DNA of 64,000 nt, taken from Streptomyces sp. NRRL F-525. GTDB lineage: Bacteria; Actinomycetota; Actinomycetes; Streptomycetales; Streptomycetaceae. Both the position numbers and the translations under genes were made by a program. This document shows, piece after piece, positions 49,681-57,974 of this stretch. The stretch lies in contig NZ_JNXE01000013.1 in the NCBI RefSeq assembly GCF_000716605.1, positions 124,001 to 188,000 on the forward strand, given 5' to 3'. Each line of letters begins with the position of its first letter. The stretch's first letter is position 1. The notes under the pieces were generated by a model that was not told the origin of the DNA, searched no databases, and was given only the letters and a program-made list of their open reading frames with translations.

Positions 49681-50320
49681 CCGCCGCGAGGCCCTGGACC
49701 AGCGCGGCCGTCTGCGGGTCCCGCCGCGCCGTCACCGACAGCACCGCCCCGAACTGCTCGACCAGCCAGTCCCGCAACTCGTCGAGCGGCGGCTGCTTGT
49801 CCTCGTCGAGCCAGATGAGGGACGCGGCTTCCACGGCCGTGATCCACATCCGTACGGTCATGCGGAGGCGGGGGCCGGGGTCGGTGACCCCGAGGTGGCT
49901 GAGGATGTGCAGGGCGGCGGCCCTGCGGACGCCGTCCACGATGGCTGTCGTTCGAGACGTCTCTACGACGCTGCCGCCCTGGAGGAGGGCGCTGAAACCG
50001 GCGTCGTGCTGGTCGACGAAGCCGAGGTAGCGGTCCAGGGCGCGGGCGAGGCGGGGGAGGAGCGGGCCCTCGCGGGGTTCGTCGAAACACTGCCGGAGTT
50101 CGTCGGCGGCGGACCTGAGGGCGGCTTCGTAGAGCTGCTGCTTGCCGCCCGGGAAGTACCGGTACACCAGGGGGCGCGAGACCCCGGCCGCCTCCGCCAC
50201 GTCGTCCAGGGAGATCTCCTCGGGCGCGCGGTGTGCGAAGAGGGTGAGGGCGGCTTCGAGGAGCTGGCTGCGCCGCTCTTCGACGTTCAGGCGGCGGTAG
50301 GCGGGCGCGGCAGGGGGCAT
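49673..50320 (-). CDS. TetR family transcriptional regulator
   Basis: A 215-residue regulator. The N-terminal HTH (RRSQLLEAALTLFAHRAPEE, ISLDDVAEAAGVSRPLVYRYFPGGKQQLYEAAL) is typical of TetR. The C-terminal ligand-binding region is Arg/Leu-rich and unassigned. It lies between the tandem repeat array and a small hypothetical gene. It may regulate the hypothetical gene downstream and itself, but no operator was picked out because its upstream region is filled by repeats. Confidence 0.9.
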   Translation of the reverse strand: MPPAAPAYRRLNVEERRSQLLEAALTLFAHRAPEEISLDDVAEAAGVSRPLVYRYFPGGKQQLYEAALRSAADELRQCFDEPREGPLLPRLARALDRYLGFVDQHDAGFSALLQGGSVVETSRTTAIVDGVRRAAALHILSHLGVTDPGPRLRMTVRMWITAVEAASLIWLDEDKQPPLDELRDWLVEQFGAVLSVTARRDPQTAALVQGLAADG

Positions 50321-50360
50321 GGGGGCAGGGTAGTCGGGCGGCTGCGAGCACGTCGTGGCT

Positions 50361-50643
50361 GGTCGCGCAGTTCCCCGCGCCCCTAAAAACTCGGACCGGC
50401 CTGCGTTTTAAGGGTCGTGCAGTTCCTCGCGCTCCTAAAGACTCGGGCTGGCCTGCGTTTTAAGGGTCGCGCAGTTCCTCGCCCCCTAAAGACTCGGCCG
50501 GCCTGCGTTTTTAAGGGTCGCGCAGTTTCCCGCGCTCCTAAAGACTCGGGCTGGCCTGCGTTTTAAGGGTCGCGCAGTTCCTCGCGCCCCTAAAGACTCG
50601 GTCGGCCTGCGTTTTTAAGGGGCGCGGGGAACTGCGCGACCAG
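50361..50643. repeat. Tandem array of five 52-bp units ending in an inverted copy
   Basis: Five tandem units start with GGTCGCGCAG (or GGTCGTGCAG) at 50361, 50413, 50465, 50516 and 50568, a period of 51-52 bp. Each contains GCGCAGTTCCTCGCGC, then CTAAAGACTCGG, then GGCCTGCGTTTTTAAG. The array closes with an inverted copy of the core (GGGGCGCGGGGAACTGCGC) at about 50619-50641, so the last unit can form a long hairpin. It fills nearly all of the 347-base gap between the TetR and AurF-like genes. The core is the same as the elements at 48143 and 56641. Confidence 0.9.
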
Positions 50644-50667
50644 CCCCCACCGGGCCGCACTCCGAAA

Positions 50668-51606
50668 TCAGGCCAGCAGCCCCGAGGCCTTCCACAGCCG
50701 TCGCCCGACACCCCGCAGTACACCGATGTCGTCCAAGAACTCCGTCAGCTTCCTCGACCCGTTCTGCATGACCTCCCGCCGATGCCCACTCGCCCGCACC
50801 TGAGCCACCGCCTCAGCCCGATCAAGCCCCACGTTCGTGTAGACATCGGGATTGACGAACGCGATGGAGAAGATCCGCGCGAACTCCCCGGACGTGACCC
50901 GCGTGAACTCCTGGGACCACCGCGGCGCCGTCACCATCTGCCGCCGCAACTCCTCCCGGGCGTAACGGACATGACGCGCTTCCTCGACGACATGTATCCG
51001 CGTGACCCCCCGGACCAACGTCTGCACCCGCTCATCCGGAAACGTCAACCGCTGCATCCAGTCGAGGACTTCCTCCCCGAGCAGCGTCGCCGTGAACGAA
51101 CCAGGCGTGGTGGATATCGTCTTGAACAACCGCCCCAGGTTCTGATGGGCCCGGCTCACCGGATACCAGGGCGTATCGCCCCGCGATATCAGCCGCGCGA
51201 ACATCTTCGAGTGCCGGCACTCGTCCTCGATCTCGGTGAGCGCGTAGCGGACGTGCGCGCTGGTCGCCGCCTTGTCGTAGATGTGCCGGACGAGCAGCTG
51301 CATCAGAATCAGCTCGAACCAGATACCCAGCGAGGCGAGCGCCGCGGCCTCGTGCTGGGAGAGCAGGATGCGCTGTTCCTCGCCCATCCGTTTCCAGAGC
51401 GGGGTGTCGTACAGGGACACCAACTCCGGCGGCCAGAACCACTTCCCGTCCTCGAAGGGCGCGGCCCAGTCCAGCTCCTTGTCGGGGTCGAAGGAATGCT
51501 TCGCGGAGGACGCGAGCAACCGCTCGGCGACCTGCTCGCGGTCCTTGAGCAGGCCGAGCGCGTCCCGCAGCCCGTCGACCGCGTCGGCTTCGGTCAGGGT
51601 CGTCAT
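50668..51606 (-). CDS. AurF-like diiron oxygenase
   Basis: A 312-residue protein of the AurF N-oxygenase family, non-heme diiron enzymes that oxidise arylamines to nitro compounds. Helical-bundle ligand motifs are visible as EIEDECRHSKMF and HVVEEARHVRYA, with further acids in LSQHEAAALASLG and LGEEVLDWM. Substrate is unknown and no biosynthetic cluster surrounds it. The ATG is preceded by a GAGGTGGG stretch. Its 3' end is followed directly by the 52-bp repeat array. Confidence 0.88.
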   Translation of the reverse strand: MTTLTEADAVDGLRDALGLLKDREQVAERLLASSAKHSFDPDKELDWAAPFEDGKWFWPPELVSLYDTPLWKRMGEEQRILLSQHEAAALASLGIWFELILMQLLVRHIYDKAATSAHVRYALTEIEDECRHSKMFARLISRGDTPWYPVSRAHQNLGRLFKTISTTPGSFTATLLGEEVLDWMQRLTFPDERVQTLVRGVTRIHVVEEARHVRYAREELRRQMVTAPRWSQEFTRVTSGEFARIFSIAFVNPDVYTNVGLDRAEAVAQVRASGHRREVMQNGSRKLTEFLDDIGVLRGVGRRLWKASGLLA

Positions 51607-51748
51607 GGTTATCCCACCTCGCGGATCAGGGTGTTACCCGGGGTCACATCCTCCGACGTCTTATGAGACTGCTTGTCAGCAAGCTCGTCAATCCCCTCGG
51701 CGGGACTTGTTGTTCCGGGGAGGCGCGGCTCGCGTGTAGCGTGCCGAC

Positions 51749-51775
51749 ATGTCCACGCCTCAGGCCGTCAGGTGA
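51749..51775 (+). CDS. Eight-codon leader ORF coupled to the ADP-ribosylglycohydrolase gene
   Basis: ATG TCC ACG CCT CAG GCC GTC AGG TGA encodes MSTPQAVR. Its TGA overlaps the GTG start of the hydrolase gene (GTGA), which itself lacks a good ribosome site. TAGCGT at 51737-51742, seven bases before the ATG, fits a -10 box of a leaderless transcript, but a matching -35 is not clear. The short frame may serve to load ribosomes for the main gene. Low confidence without comparative data. Confidence 0.35.
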   Translation: MSTPQAVR

Positions 51776-52650
51776 CGCCCGCCCGCCGCAGCCTGGAAGG
51801 CCTCGCCCTGGGCGACGCGTTCGGCGAACGCTGGTTCCCGCTCTTCCGCGAACCCCGCCGGGCCTACGACGAGGTCCGCGCCCGGCGCACCCCGGAGGAA
51901 CCGGAGTGGCACTGGACGGACGACACGGCGATGGCCCTCGGCATCCTCCGGGTGCTCGACGAGTACGGCGAGATCCGGCAGGAGCCCCTCGCCCGGGCCT
52001 TCGCGCTCGGCTACGACGCCGACCCCGCCCGGGGATACGGCCACGGCATGCACCAGTTGCTGCCCCTGCTGCTCCAGGAGCCGCACCGCTGGGGGGAGTT
52101 GGCGCGGGAGCTGTTCGACGGCGAAGGCAGCCTCGGCAACGGAGCCGCGATGCGCGCCGCCCCGCTGGGCGCGTGGTTCCACGACGACCTCGCCCGGGTC
52201 GTGACCCAGGCGACCTTGTCCGCCGAGGTCACCCACGCCCACCCGGAGGGCATCGCCGGCGCGGTCGCCGTGGCCGTCGCCGCCGCGCTCTCCGCCCGGC
52301 GGGAGCTGACCCTGGAGGCCGTGGCGGCACGGACCCCCGACAGCGCCGTACGGGAAGGGCTCGTGCGGGCCGCGGACGTGCCGTTCGGCACCGAGCCCTG
52401 GCGGGCCTCCGACCTCCTCGGCAACGGTCGGCGCATCCGCGCCGACGACACCGTGCCCTTCGCCGTCTGGACGGCCGCCCGGCATCCGGACGACCTGGCC
52501 TCCGCCCTGTGGTCCACCGCCGAGGGCTTCGGCGACGTCGACACCACCTGCGCCATCACCGGTGGCGTCGTCGCCGCCCGGACGGGGCTCGACGGCGTAC
52601 CGGAGGACTGGCTGCGGCGCCGCGAGCCCCTGCCCGGAGCCGGGTTCTAG
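51772..52650 (+). CDS. ADP-ribosylglycohydrolase family protein
   Basis: A 292-residue all-helical hydrolase of the DraG/ARH family that removes ADP-ribose from proteins or other acceptors using two Mg ions. Motifs: SLEGLALGDAFGERW, HWTDDTAMALGIL (metal-binding Asp pair), GSLGNGAAMRAAPLG, and DVDTTCAITGGVVAARTG near the C-terminus, where the family supplies the remaining metal ligands. The start at GTG 51772 is set by the overlap with a short upstream ORF. A longer in-frame start at 51673 exists but runs through the presumed promoter. It ends in a four-base overlap with the convergent DUF3291 gene. Confidence 0.88.
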   Translation: MTPARRSLEGLALGDAFGERWFPLFREPRRAYDEVRARRTPEEPEWHWTDDTAMALGILRVLDEYGEIRQEPLARAFALGYDADPARGYGHGMHQLLPLLLQEPHRWGELARELFDGEGSLGNGAAMRAAPLGAWFHDDLARVVTQATLSAEVTHAHPEGIAGAVAVAVAAALSARRELTLEAVAARTPDSAVREGLVRAADVPFGTEPWRASDLLGNGRRIRADDTVPFAVWTAARHPDDLASALWSTAEGFGDVDTTCAITGGVVAARTGLDGVPEDWLRRREPLPGAGF

Positions 52651-53165
52651 ACCGAACAGCCCAGCCCTTCAGGGATGTTGACCGGCCCCACCGGCCCCGC
52701 CCCCTGCGCCGGGAACGACGTCCTCAACGTGAACGCGTATGGCGTCGCACCATGCGCCCGCAGATGCAGGAGCCGTTCCTCGGCCTCCGCCACCGTGGGC
52801 CGGTGGCCCGCCGGGACCCACCACAGGACAGTCATCGCCTCCCGCACCCGCTCGAACCACTCGCGGCGGCGGGCCAGCAACTCCCGGTGCCGGCCTTGGT
52901 ACATGAACGCGGTCAGGGTGTCCGTGTCGCGCCACACCGACATGTTGATGATCAGCCAGTCGTCGCCGAGGACGGGGACGTCGGTCGCGTTGCCGGTGTC
53001 GGACTGGAGGCGCCACACGAAGCCCTCGGCCGCGTCGGCGGCGGCGTTCACCGGGTCGAGGGCGTCCACGAAGTCCTTGAACTCCGGGGAATCCAGGGGG
53101 AACGCGAGGCGGCCGATGTTGGCCTGGGCGAGTTCGTACGCGGGTGACGTTAAGGGATCAGTCAT
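52647..53165 (-). CDS. DUF3291 protein with an early TTA codon
   Basis: A 172-residue DUF3291 protein (ABM-like dimeric alpha-beta fold): YELAQANIGRLAFPLDSPEF at the N-terminus, then GFVWRLQSDTGNA, LIINMSVWRDTDTLTAFMYQ and HRELLARRREWFERV. The family is uncharacterised; related folds bind heme or act as monooxygenases. The fifth codon (53153-53151) is TTA, so translation should depend on bldA tRNA-Leu and be late in development. Confidence 0.87.
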   Translation of the reverse strand: MTDPLTSPAYELAQANIGRLAFPLDSPEFKDFVDALDPVNAAADAAEGFVWRLQSDTGNATDVPVLGDDWLIINMSVWRDTDTLTAFMYQGRHRELLARRREWFERVREAMTVLWWVPAGHRPTVAEAEERLLHLRAHGATPYAFTLRTSFPAQGAGPVGPVNIPEGLGCSV

Positions 53166-53209
53166 GACCGAACGTTAGGTCGGGGCGGGCGTCTCCCGGT
53201 ACCCCCGTC

Positions 53210-54679
53210 TCACGACCCGAGCACCGCCTGCATCACCGCCTTCGCGATCGGCGCCGCGTCCCCGCCGCCGCTGATATCGGACCGGTCCGCCGACGCGTCC
53301 TCCACCACCACCGCGACCGCCACCTTCGGTTCGATGTCCCGCTCGCCCTGTGCCCAGGACACGAACCAGGCATACGGCGTACCGGAGTTGCCGATGCCGT
53401 GCTGCGCGGTGCCGGTCTTGCCGCCGACGGTCGCGCCGGGGATCGCCGCGTTCGTGCCGGTGCCTTCGGTGACCACGTCCTCCATAAGTTCCTTCATCTG
53501 TACGGCGGTTGCGGGGTGCATCGCCTGACGGACGGGGCGCGAGCCGTTCGTCGACACCGTCTCGCCGCCCCGCCGTGTCGTCCGCTCCACCAGGTACGGC
53601 TCCCGCACCTGCCCGCCGTTCGCGACCGCCGCCGCGACCATCGCCATCTGCAACGGCGTGGCCCGCGTGTTGTACTGCCCGATCGACGACAGCGCCAACT
53701 GGGCTTTGTCCAGGGTCGTGTCGAAGGTGCTGGGGGAGACCGAGAAGGGGATCCGCGCGTCGATGTCGTTGAAGCCGAAGGCCTCCGCAGTGGTGCTCAT
53801 GTTCCGCACGCCGACATCCACACCCAGCTTCGCGAACACCGTGTTGCAGGACCACTCGAAGGCGGACCGCAGCGGCGCGTCCACACACCCGTCGCCCTCG
53901 TTCGTGAGGGTCGTCGTCGTGCCGGGAAGCGTGTACGGGTCGGGGGAGTTGGTCGCCGCGTCCAGGTCCGTCACCACGCCCGCGTCCAGCGCCGCCGCCG
54001 CGGTGACCACCTTGAACGTCGAACCCGGCGGGTAGGTCTGCCGTACCGCACGGTTGAGCATCGGCTTGTTCGGGTCGGCGTTCAGACGGGCCCAACTGCG
54101 GTTCGCGGAACGGCCGTTGCCCGACAGGGTGCCGGGGTCGTAGGACGGGGTGGAGACCAGGGCGAGGATGCGGCCGGTGGAGGGTTCGATCGCGGCGACC
54201 GCGCCCGTGCGGGTGCCGAGTCCGGCGTAAGCGGCCTGCTGTGCGGCCGGGTTGAGGGTGGTGACGACGTTGCCGCCGGGGTTCTGGGCGCGGGTGAGGT
54301 CGTTCCACAGGGGGAACGGTGAGAGCATCGAATCGGTGCCGGAGAGGATGCCGTCCTCGGAGTGCTCCAGGAACGTCGTGCCGTACTCCTGTGAGGCGAA
54401 GCCGGTGACCGGTGCGTACAAGGGGCCGTTCCTGTACGTCCGTTCGTAGCGGAGCTGCTCGCCGGAGTCGCGGGAGCCGGTGATCGGCTTGCCGCCGACG
54501 AGGATGCGGCCCCTCGGCTGGTCGTAACGGGCGATCGTGTGGCGGCGGTTGGCGACGTTGCCGTCGTAGGAGCGGGACTGGAAGACCTGGACGCGGGTGG
54601 CGTTCACCAGCAGGGCCAGCAGGAGCAGGGTGCAGAAGGCCGCGGCGAGGCGGATGTGGCGGGTCATGGAGTCGGTCAC
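53210..54679 (-). CDS. Penicillin-binding transpeptidase (class B-like, FtsI/PbpA type)
   Basis: A 489-residue peptidoglycan transpeptidase. A single N-terminal membrane anchor (residues 8-28) is followed by a non-catalytic domain and the transpeptidase domain with the three active-site motifs: STFK, SCN (in FEWSCNTVF) and KTGT. It is shorter than FtsI and resembles actinobacterial PbpA. Its GTG overlaps the end of the FtsW/RodA-type gene (GTGA), so a polymerase/transpeptidase pair is cotranslated. Confidence 0.94.
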   Translation of the reverse strand: MTDSMTRHIRLAAAFCTLLLLALLVNATRVQVFQSRSYDGNVANRRHTIARYDQPRGRILVGGKPITGSRDSGEQLRYERTYRNGPLYAPVTGFASQEYGTTFLEHSEDGILSGTDSMLSPFPLWNDLTRAQNPGGNVVTTLNPAAQQAAYAGLGTRTGAVAAIEPSTGRILALVSTPSYDPGTLSGNGRSANRSWARLNADPNKPMLNRAVRQTYPPGSTFKVVTAAAALDAGVVTDLDAATNSPDPYTLPGTTTTLTNEGDGCVDAPLRSAFEWSCNTVFAKLGVDVGVRNMSTTAEAFGFNDIDARIPFSVSPSTFDTTLDKAQLALSSIGQYNTRATPLQMAMVAAAVANGGQVREPYLVERTTRRGGETVSTNGSRPVRQAMHPATAVQMKELMEDVVTEGTGTNAAIPGATVGGKTGTAQHGIGNSGTPYAWFVSWAQGERDIEPKVAVAVVVEDASADRSDISGGGDAAPIAKAVMQAVLGS

Positions 54680-56034
54680 GCGGCCACCTCGATGTCGTAC
54701 TGACGGCGGGACGAGTCGCTCAGCCGGATCAGCAGGGCCACGATCGCCCAGTTGGTGACGACCGAGGAGCCGCCCTGGGCGAGGAACGGCATCGCCATGC
54801 CGGTCAGCGGGATCAGGCCCGTCACCCCGCCCGCGATCACGAACACCTGGAGCGCGACGATCGAGGCGAGCCCGACCGCGAGCAGCCGGCCGAAGGGGTC
54901 GCGCAGCGCCAGGCCCGCCCGGTAGCCGCGCTCCACGAGAAGGCCGTAGAGGATGAAGATCGCGGAGAGGCCGGACAGGCCCAGTTCCTCGCCGGCCGTG
55001 GCCAGGAGGAAGTCCGACTTGGCGGCGAAGCCGATGAGGATCGAGTGGCCGAGGCCGAGGCCCGTGCCGAGCATGCCGCCGGCCGCGAACGCGAAGAGGG
55101 ACTGCGCGAGTTGGTTCGGGCCGTGGCCCGCGTCGATCGACGCGAAGGGGTGCAGCCAGTCCTGGACCCGGCTGTGCACGTGCGGTTCGAGCCGGCCGAC
55201 CGCGACCGCGCCCAGCACCGCCAGCAGCAGGCCGACCGCGATCCAGCCGGTGCGGCCGGTGGCGACGTAGAGGAGGGTCACGAACAGGCCGAAGAAGAGG
55301 AGCGAGGTGCCGAGGTCGCGTTCCAGGATCAGGACGCCGACGCTCAGCAGCCAGATCGCGACGATCGGGCCCAGCACGCGGCCGGTGGGGAGCTGGAGGC
55401 GCCAGACGCGGCGGCCGGCGTAGGCGAGCGCGTTGCGGTTGGCCGCGAGGTACGCGGCGAAGAAGACCGCCAGCAGCACCTTCGCGAACTCGCCCGGCTG
55501 GATGGAGAATCCGGCGATCCGGATCCAGATCCGGGCCCCGTTCACGGCGGGGAAGAGGACCGGGAGGGTGAGGAGGACGAGGGCGGCGGCCACGCAGACG
55601 TAGGCGTAGCGCTGGAGCACGCGGTGATCGCGGAGAGCCAGCACTACGACGATGAAGAGCCCCACGCCCAGCGTCGACCACACGAGTTGGGTGGGAGCCG
55701 CCCGGTCGCCCGGGGTCTCCAGGTCGAGCCGGTAGATGAGGACGAGCCCCAGGCCGTTGAGGAGGACCCCGATCGGGAGGAGGAGCGGGTCGGCGTACGG
55801 GGCCCGCAGCCGTACCGCGATGTGCGCGAGCAGGGCGAGCACGCCGAGCCCGGCGCCGTAGCCGGCGGCGCCGGGCGGGACCGTGCCGCTCTTGGCGAGA
55901 CCGACAGCGCAGTAGCCGTACACCGAGAGGAGTACGGCTACGACGATGAGGGTGAGTTCGATGCCACGGCGCCGGGGGAGGCGTACAGCGGGTGTGGGAA
56001 GGTCCGCTGTGACGGTGGTTCCGGCGTTGGTCAT
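54676..56034 (-). CDS. FtsW/RodA/SpoVE family glycosyltransferase
   Basis: A 452-residue SEDS protein that polymerises lipid II into glycan strands. About 12 hydrophobic segments are visible. Conserved SEDS segments include GSTVVTNWAIVALL-like SSVVTNWAIVALLIRLSD at the C-terminus, LRDHRVLQRYAY, SIQPGEFAKVLLAVFFAAYLA and FLLATAGEELG. The extra ten residues at the N-terminus are Thr/Pro-rich. It forms an operon with the transpeptidase gene, as in RodA-PBP2 and FtsW-FtsI pairs, and probably serves lateral or sporulation wall synthesis. Confidence 0.94.
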   Translation of the reverse strand: MTNAGTTVTADLPTPAVRLPRRRGIELTLIVVAVLLSVYGYCAVGLAKSGTVPPGAAGYGAGLGVLALLAHIAVRLRAPYADPLLLPIGVLLNGLGLVLIYRLDLETPGDRAAPTQLVWSTLGVGLFIVVVLALRDHRVLQRYAYVCVAAALVLLTLPVLFPAVNGARIWIRIAGFSIQPGEFAKVLLAVFFAAYLAANRNALAYAGRRVWRLQLPTGRVLGPIVAIWLLSVGVLILERDLGTSLLFFGLFVTLLYVATGRTGWIAVGLLLAVLGAVAVGRLEPHVHSRVQDWLHPFASIDAGHGPNQLAQSLFAFAAGGMLGTGLGLGHSILIGFAAKSDFLLATAGEELGLSGLSAIFILYGLLVERGYRAGLALRDPFGRLLAVGLASIVALQVFVIAGGVTGLIPLTGMAMPFLAQGGSSVVTNWAIVALLIRLSDSSRRQYDIEVAA

Positions 56035-56095
56035 GTCCGGAACTTACCCAAATGGGACATGTTGTGTGCCTTGGGTGGCGTGTGTGTCTCGTCCG

Positions 56096-56554
56096 TCAGC
56101 ACCAGCGGGGCGCGGGCCCGATGTTGTCGATGTAGCGCGCCGAGCCCCAGGCCCAGGTGCCGTCCGTGAGGAGGTACCAGAGCGGGTTGCCCTGGACGTT
56201 CGAGCCGCCGGTCTTGCAGAAGATGGAGACGTGCTCGCCGCGGTAGGCGTACCGGATGATCCTGCTGCCGCGGTCCGGGCGGGAACGCAGGGCGAGTTGG
56301 CCGGCCGTGACGACACCCCGGTACAGGCGCGGGTTGTCGTGGTCGCCGTGGTCGCCCTGGTGGTCGTGGTCACCGCGGCCGCCGAAGTCGTCGTCACCCT
56401 GCTGGTTCCACCCACCGTCGTCCTGACGGCTGACGCCCGGGTCTTCGTCGCCCCATTCGTCGTCGGCCACGGCGGGAGTGACGGCGGCGGCGGTGACCAG
56501 CGCACCGGCGGCGACCGCTATACCGAGCCGGCGGAGGGAGAGGCTGAGGGACAT
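56096..56554 (-). CDS. Secreted SH3-like domain protein
   Basis: A 152-residue exported protein. The signal peptide (LRRLGIAVAAGALVTAAAVTPAVA) is followed by a charged, His/Asp-rich repeat region (GGRGDHDHQGDHGDHDN) and a C-terminal bacterial SH3-type domain: GQLALRSRPDRGSRIIRYAYRGEHVSIFC and WYLLTDGTWAWGSARYI. It may bind the cell wall or metal ions through the His/Asp stretch. ATG 56554 follows GGAGG-type sequence. Upstream frames that extend it are not supported. Confidence 0.88.
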   Translation of the reverse strand: MSLSLSLRRLGIAVAAGALVTAAAVTPAVADDEWGDEDPGVSRQDDGGWNQQGDDDFGGRGDHDHQGDHGDHDNPRLYRGVVTAGQLALRSRPDRGSRIIRYAYRGEHVSIFCKTGGSNVQGNPLWYLLTDGTWAWGSARYIDNIGPAPRWC

Positions 56555-56640
56555 GGGGGTACCTCCAGGGATGGGGCGAAGCTGACTAATCGCCACATTA
56601 GGAGGAGGTGAGGTCCCTCGCTCGTCACACTGGTCCACAT

Positions 56641-56682
56641 GAGCGCGCCCCAAAGGGGCGCGGGGAACTGCGCGACCAGCCA
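56641..56682. repeat. Interspersed GCGCGGGGAACTGCGCGACC repeat
   Basis: GCGCCCC-AAA-GGGGCGC forms a hairpin followed by GGGGAACTGCGCGACCAGCC. It is the inverted counterpart of the element at 48143-48182 and shares its core with the 52-bp array. It lies in the spacer upstream of the SH3-protein gene. Confidence 0.8.
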
Positions 56683-56729
56683 CATACGGCCGGCAGCCAA
56701 CGAATCACCTGCAGTCCCGAGCTCTCCAC

Positions 56730-57974
56730 TTATCCGAGGGTCAACGTCGCAAGCGCCCCGCCCCCATCACCGGCGTCCACGTTGCTGAACTCCAACCGCG
56801 CCCCCAACACCTCCGCCTGCCCCAACGCGATGGTCAACCCCAACCCATGCCCCGTAGCCCCACCCTCCGTACGGAACCGCTGCGGCCCATGCTCCACGAG
56901 GTACTCCGGATACCCGTCCCCGTGATCCCGCACAGCCACCACCGCCCCGTCCACGGTCACGACAACCGGCCCCCGCCCATGCCGATACGCGTTGGCGACA
57001 AGATTCCCCAGCACCCGTTCCAGCCGCCGCCGATCCGTCTCCACCCACTCGTCCCGTACGACGACGACCTCCGCGTCCGCCCCCGACGCCCGCACGACCC
57101 GCTCGGCCACCGCCCCCAACCGCTCGGCGTCCAACTCCACCTTCTCCCGCCGCGTATCGAGCCGGGAGATCTCCAACAGGTCCTCCGTGAGCGTGCGCAA
57201 CGCGGCGACCCGATCCCGCACCAGCTCCGTCGGCCGCCCCGGAGGCAACAACTCGGCCGCCGCGTGCAACCCGGTCAACGGCGTGCGCAACTCGTGCGCG
57301 ACATCCGCCGTGAACCGCTGCTCGCTCAGCAGCTTCCCCTGCAACGACGAGGCCATCGTGTCCAGCGCGGCGGCCACCGCGGCCACCTCGTCCTGAGGCA
57401 GGTTCGCGTCCTTGGTCCGCGGATCGTCGACCCGCGCGTCCAGATCACCCGCACTGATCCGCCGGGCCACCTGCGCCGTCCCGTGCAACCGCCGCGTCAC
57501 CCGGGTCACCGCGAACGCGCCGACCAGCAGCGTCGCCCCGATCGCCAGCGCCGAGGACCAGACGATCGCCTGGTCGAGTCCGGCGATGGTGTCGGCACCC
57601 TGCGAGTAGTCGACCGCGACGGCCAGCACCCGGTCGCCCGAGGCCGGTCCCGCCGCCCACATCGTCGGGTGCCCCCGGCGTTTGCCGACCATCGTGCCGC
57701 GCTCCCCGGCCGCCGCCAACTCCCTTAGCGGCAAGGGCATTTCCTCGGGATCGACGCCGGCGCCGTGCACGAGGGAGTCTCCGGCCTCGTACTGACTCGT
57801 CGCCTCCTTCAGCCGCGACAGCGCGAGGTCGCGGGCCTGGCCCACGGTCCGGTCGGTCACCGAGACGTGCACGAGTACGCCGAGCAGGGCGGCCAGCGCG
57901 CAGCACATCACGGTGATGAACACGGCGGCCTTGAAGGCGAGGGTCCCGGCCCACCGGGGCAGCGCGAGCCGCAT
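56730..57974 (-). CDS. Sensor histidine kinase without adjacent response regulator
   Basis: A 414-residue membrane kinase: first membrane helix about 10-32, periplasmic region to about 140, second helix LAIGATLLVGAFAVTRV, HAMP with ISAGDLDARVDD, H-box FTADVAHELRTPLTGLHAA, N-box VLGNLVANAYRHG and G-box EGGATGHGLGLTIAL. Its ATG overlaps the stop of the upstream lipoprotein gene (TGATG), so the lipoprotein is its most likely partner. In GC-rich actinomycetes this arrangement sometimes accompanies a response regulator further upstream, but none is present here. Confidence 0.92.
   Translation of the reverse strand: MRLALPRWAGTLAFKAAVFITVMCCALAALLGVLVHVSVTDRTVGQARDLALSRLKEATSQYEAGDSLVHGAGVDPEEMPLPLRELAAAGERGTMVGKRRGHPTMWAAGPASGDRVLAVAVDYSQGADTIAGLDQAIVWSSALAIGATLLVGAFAVTRVTRRLHGTAQVARRISAGDLDARVDDPRTKDANLPQDEVAAVAAALDTMASSLQGKLLSEQRFTADVAHELRTPLTGLHAAAELLPPGRPTELVRDRVAALRTLTEDLLEISRLDTRREKVELDAERLGAVAERVVRASGADAEVVVVRDEWVETDRRRLERVLGNLVANAYRHGRGPVVVTVDGAVVAVRDHGDGYPEYLVEHGPQRFRTEGGATGHGLGLTIALGQAEVLGARLEFSNVDAGDGGGALATLTLG

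Noticed and set aside
50361..50643. The regular 52-bp repeats considered as a CRISPR array.
   Set aside because: There are no unique spacers; the whole unit repeats, the core belongs to an interspersed element, and no cas genes are near.
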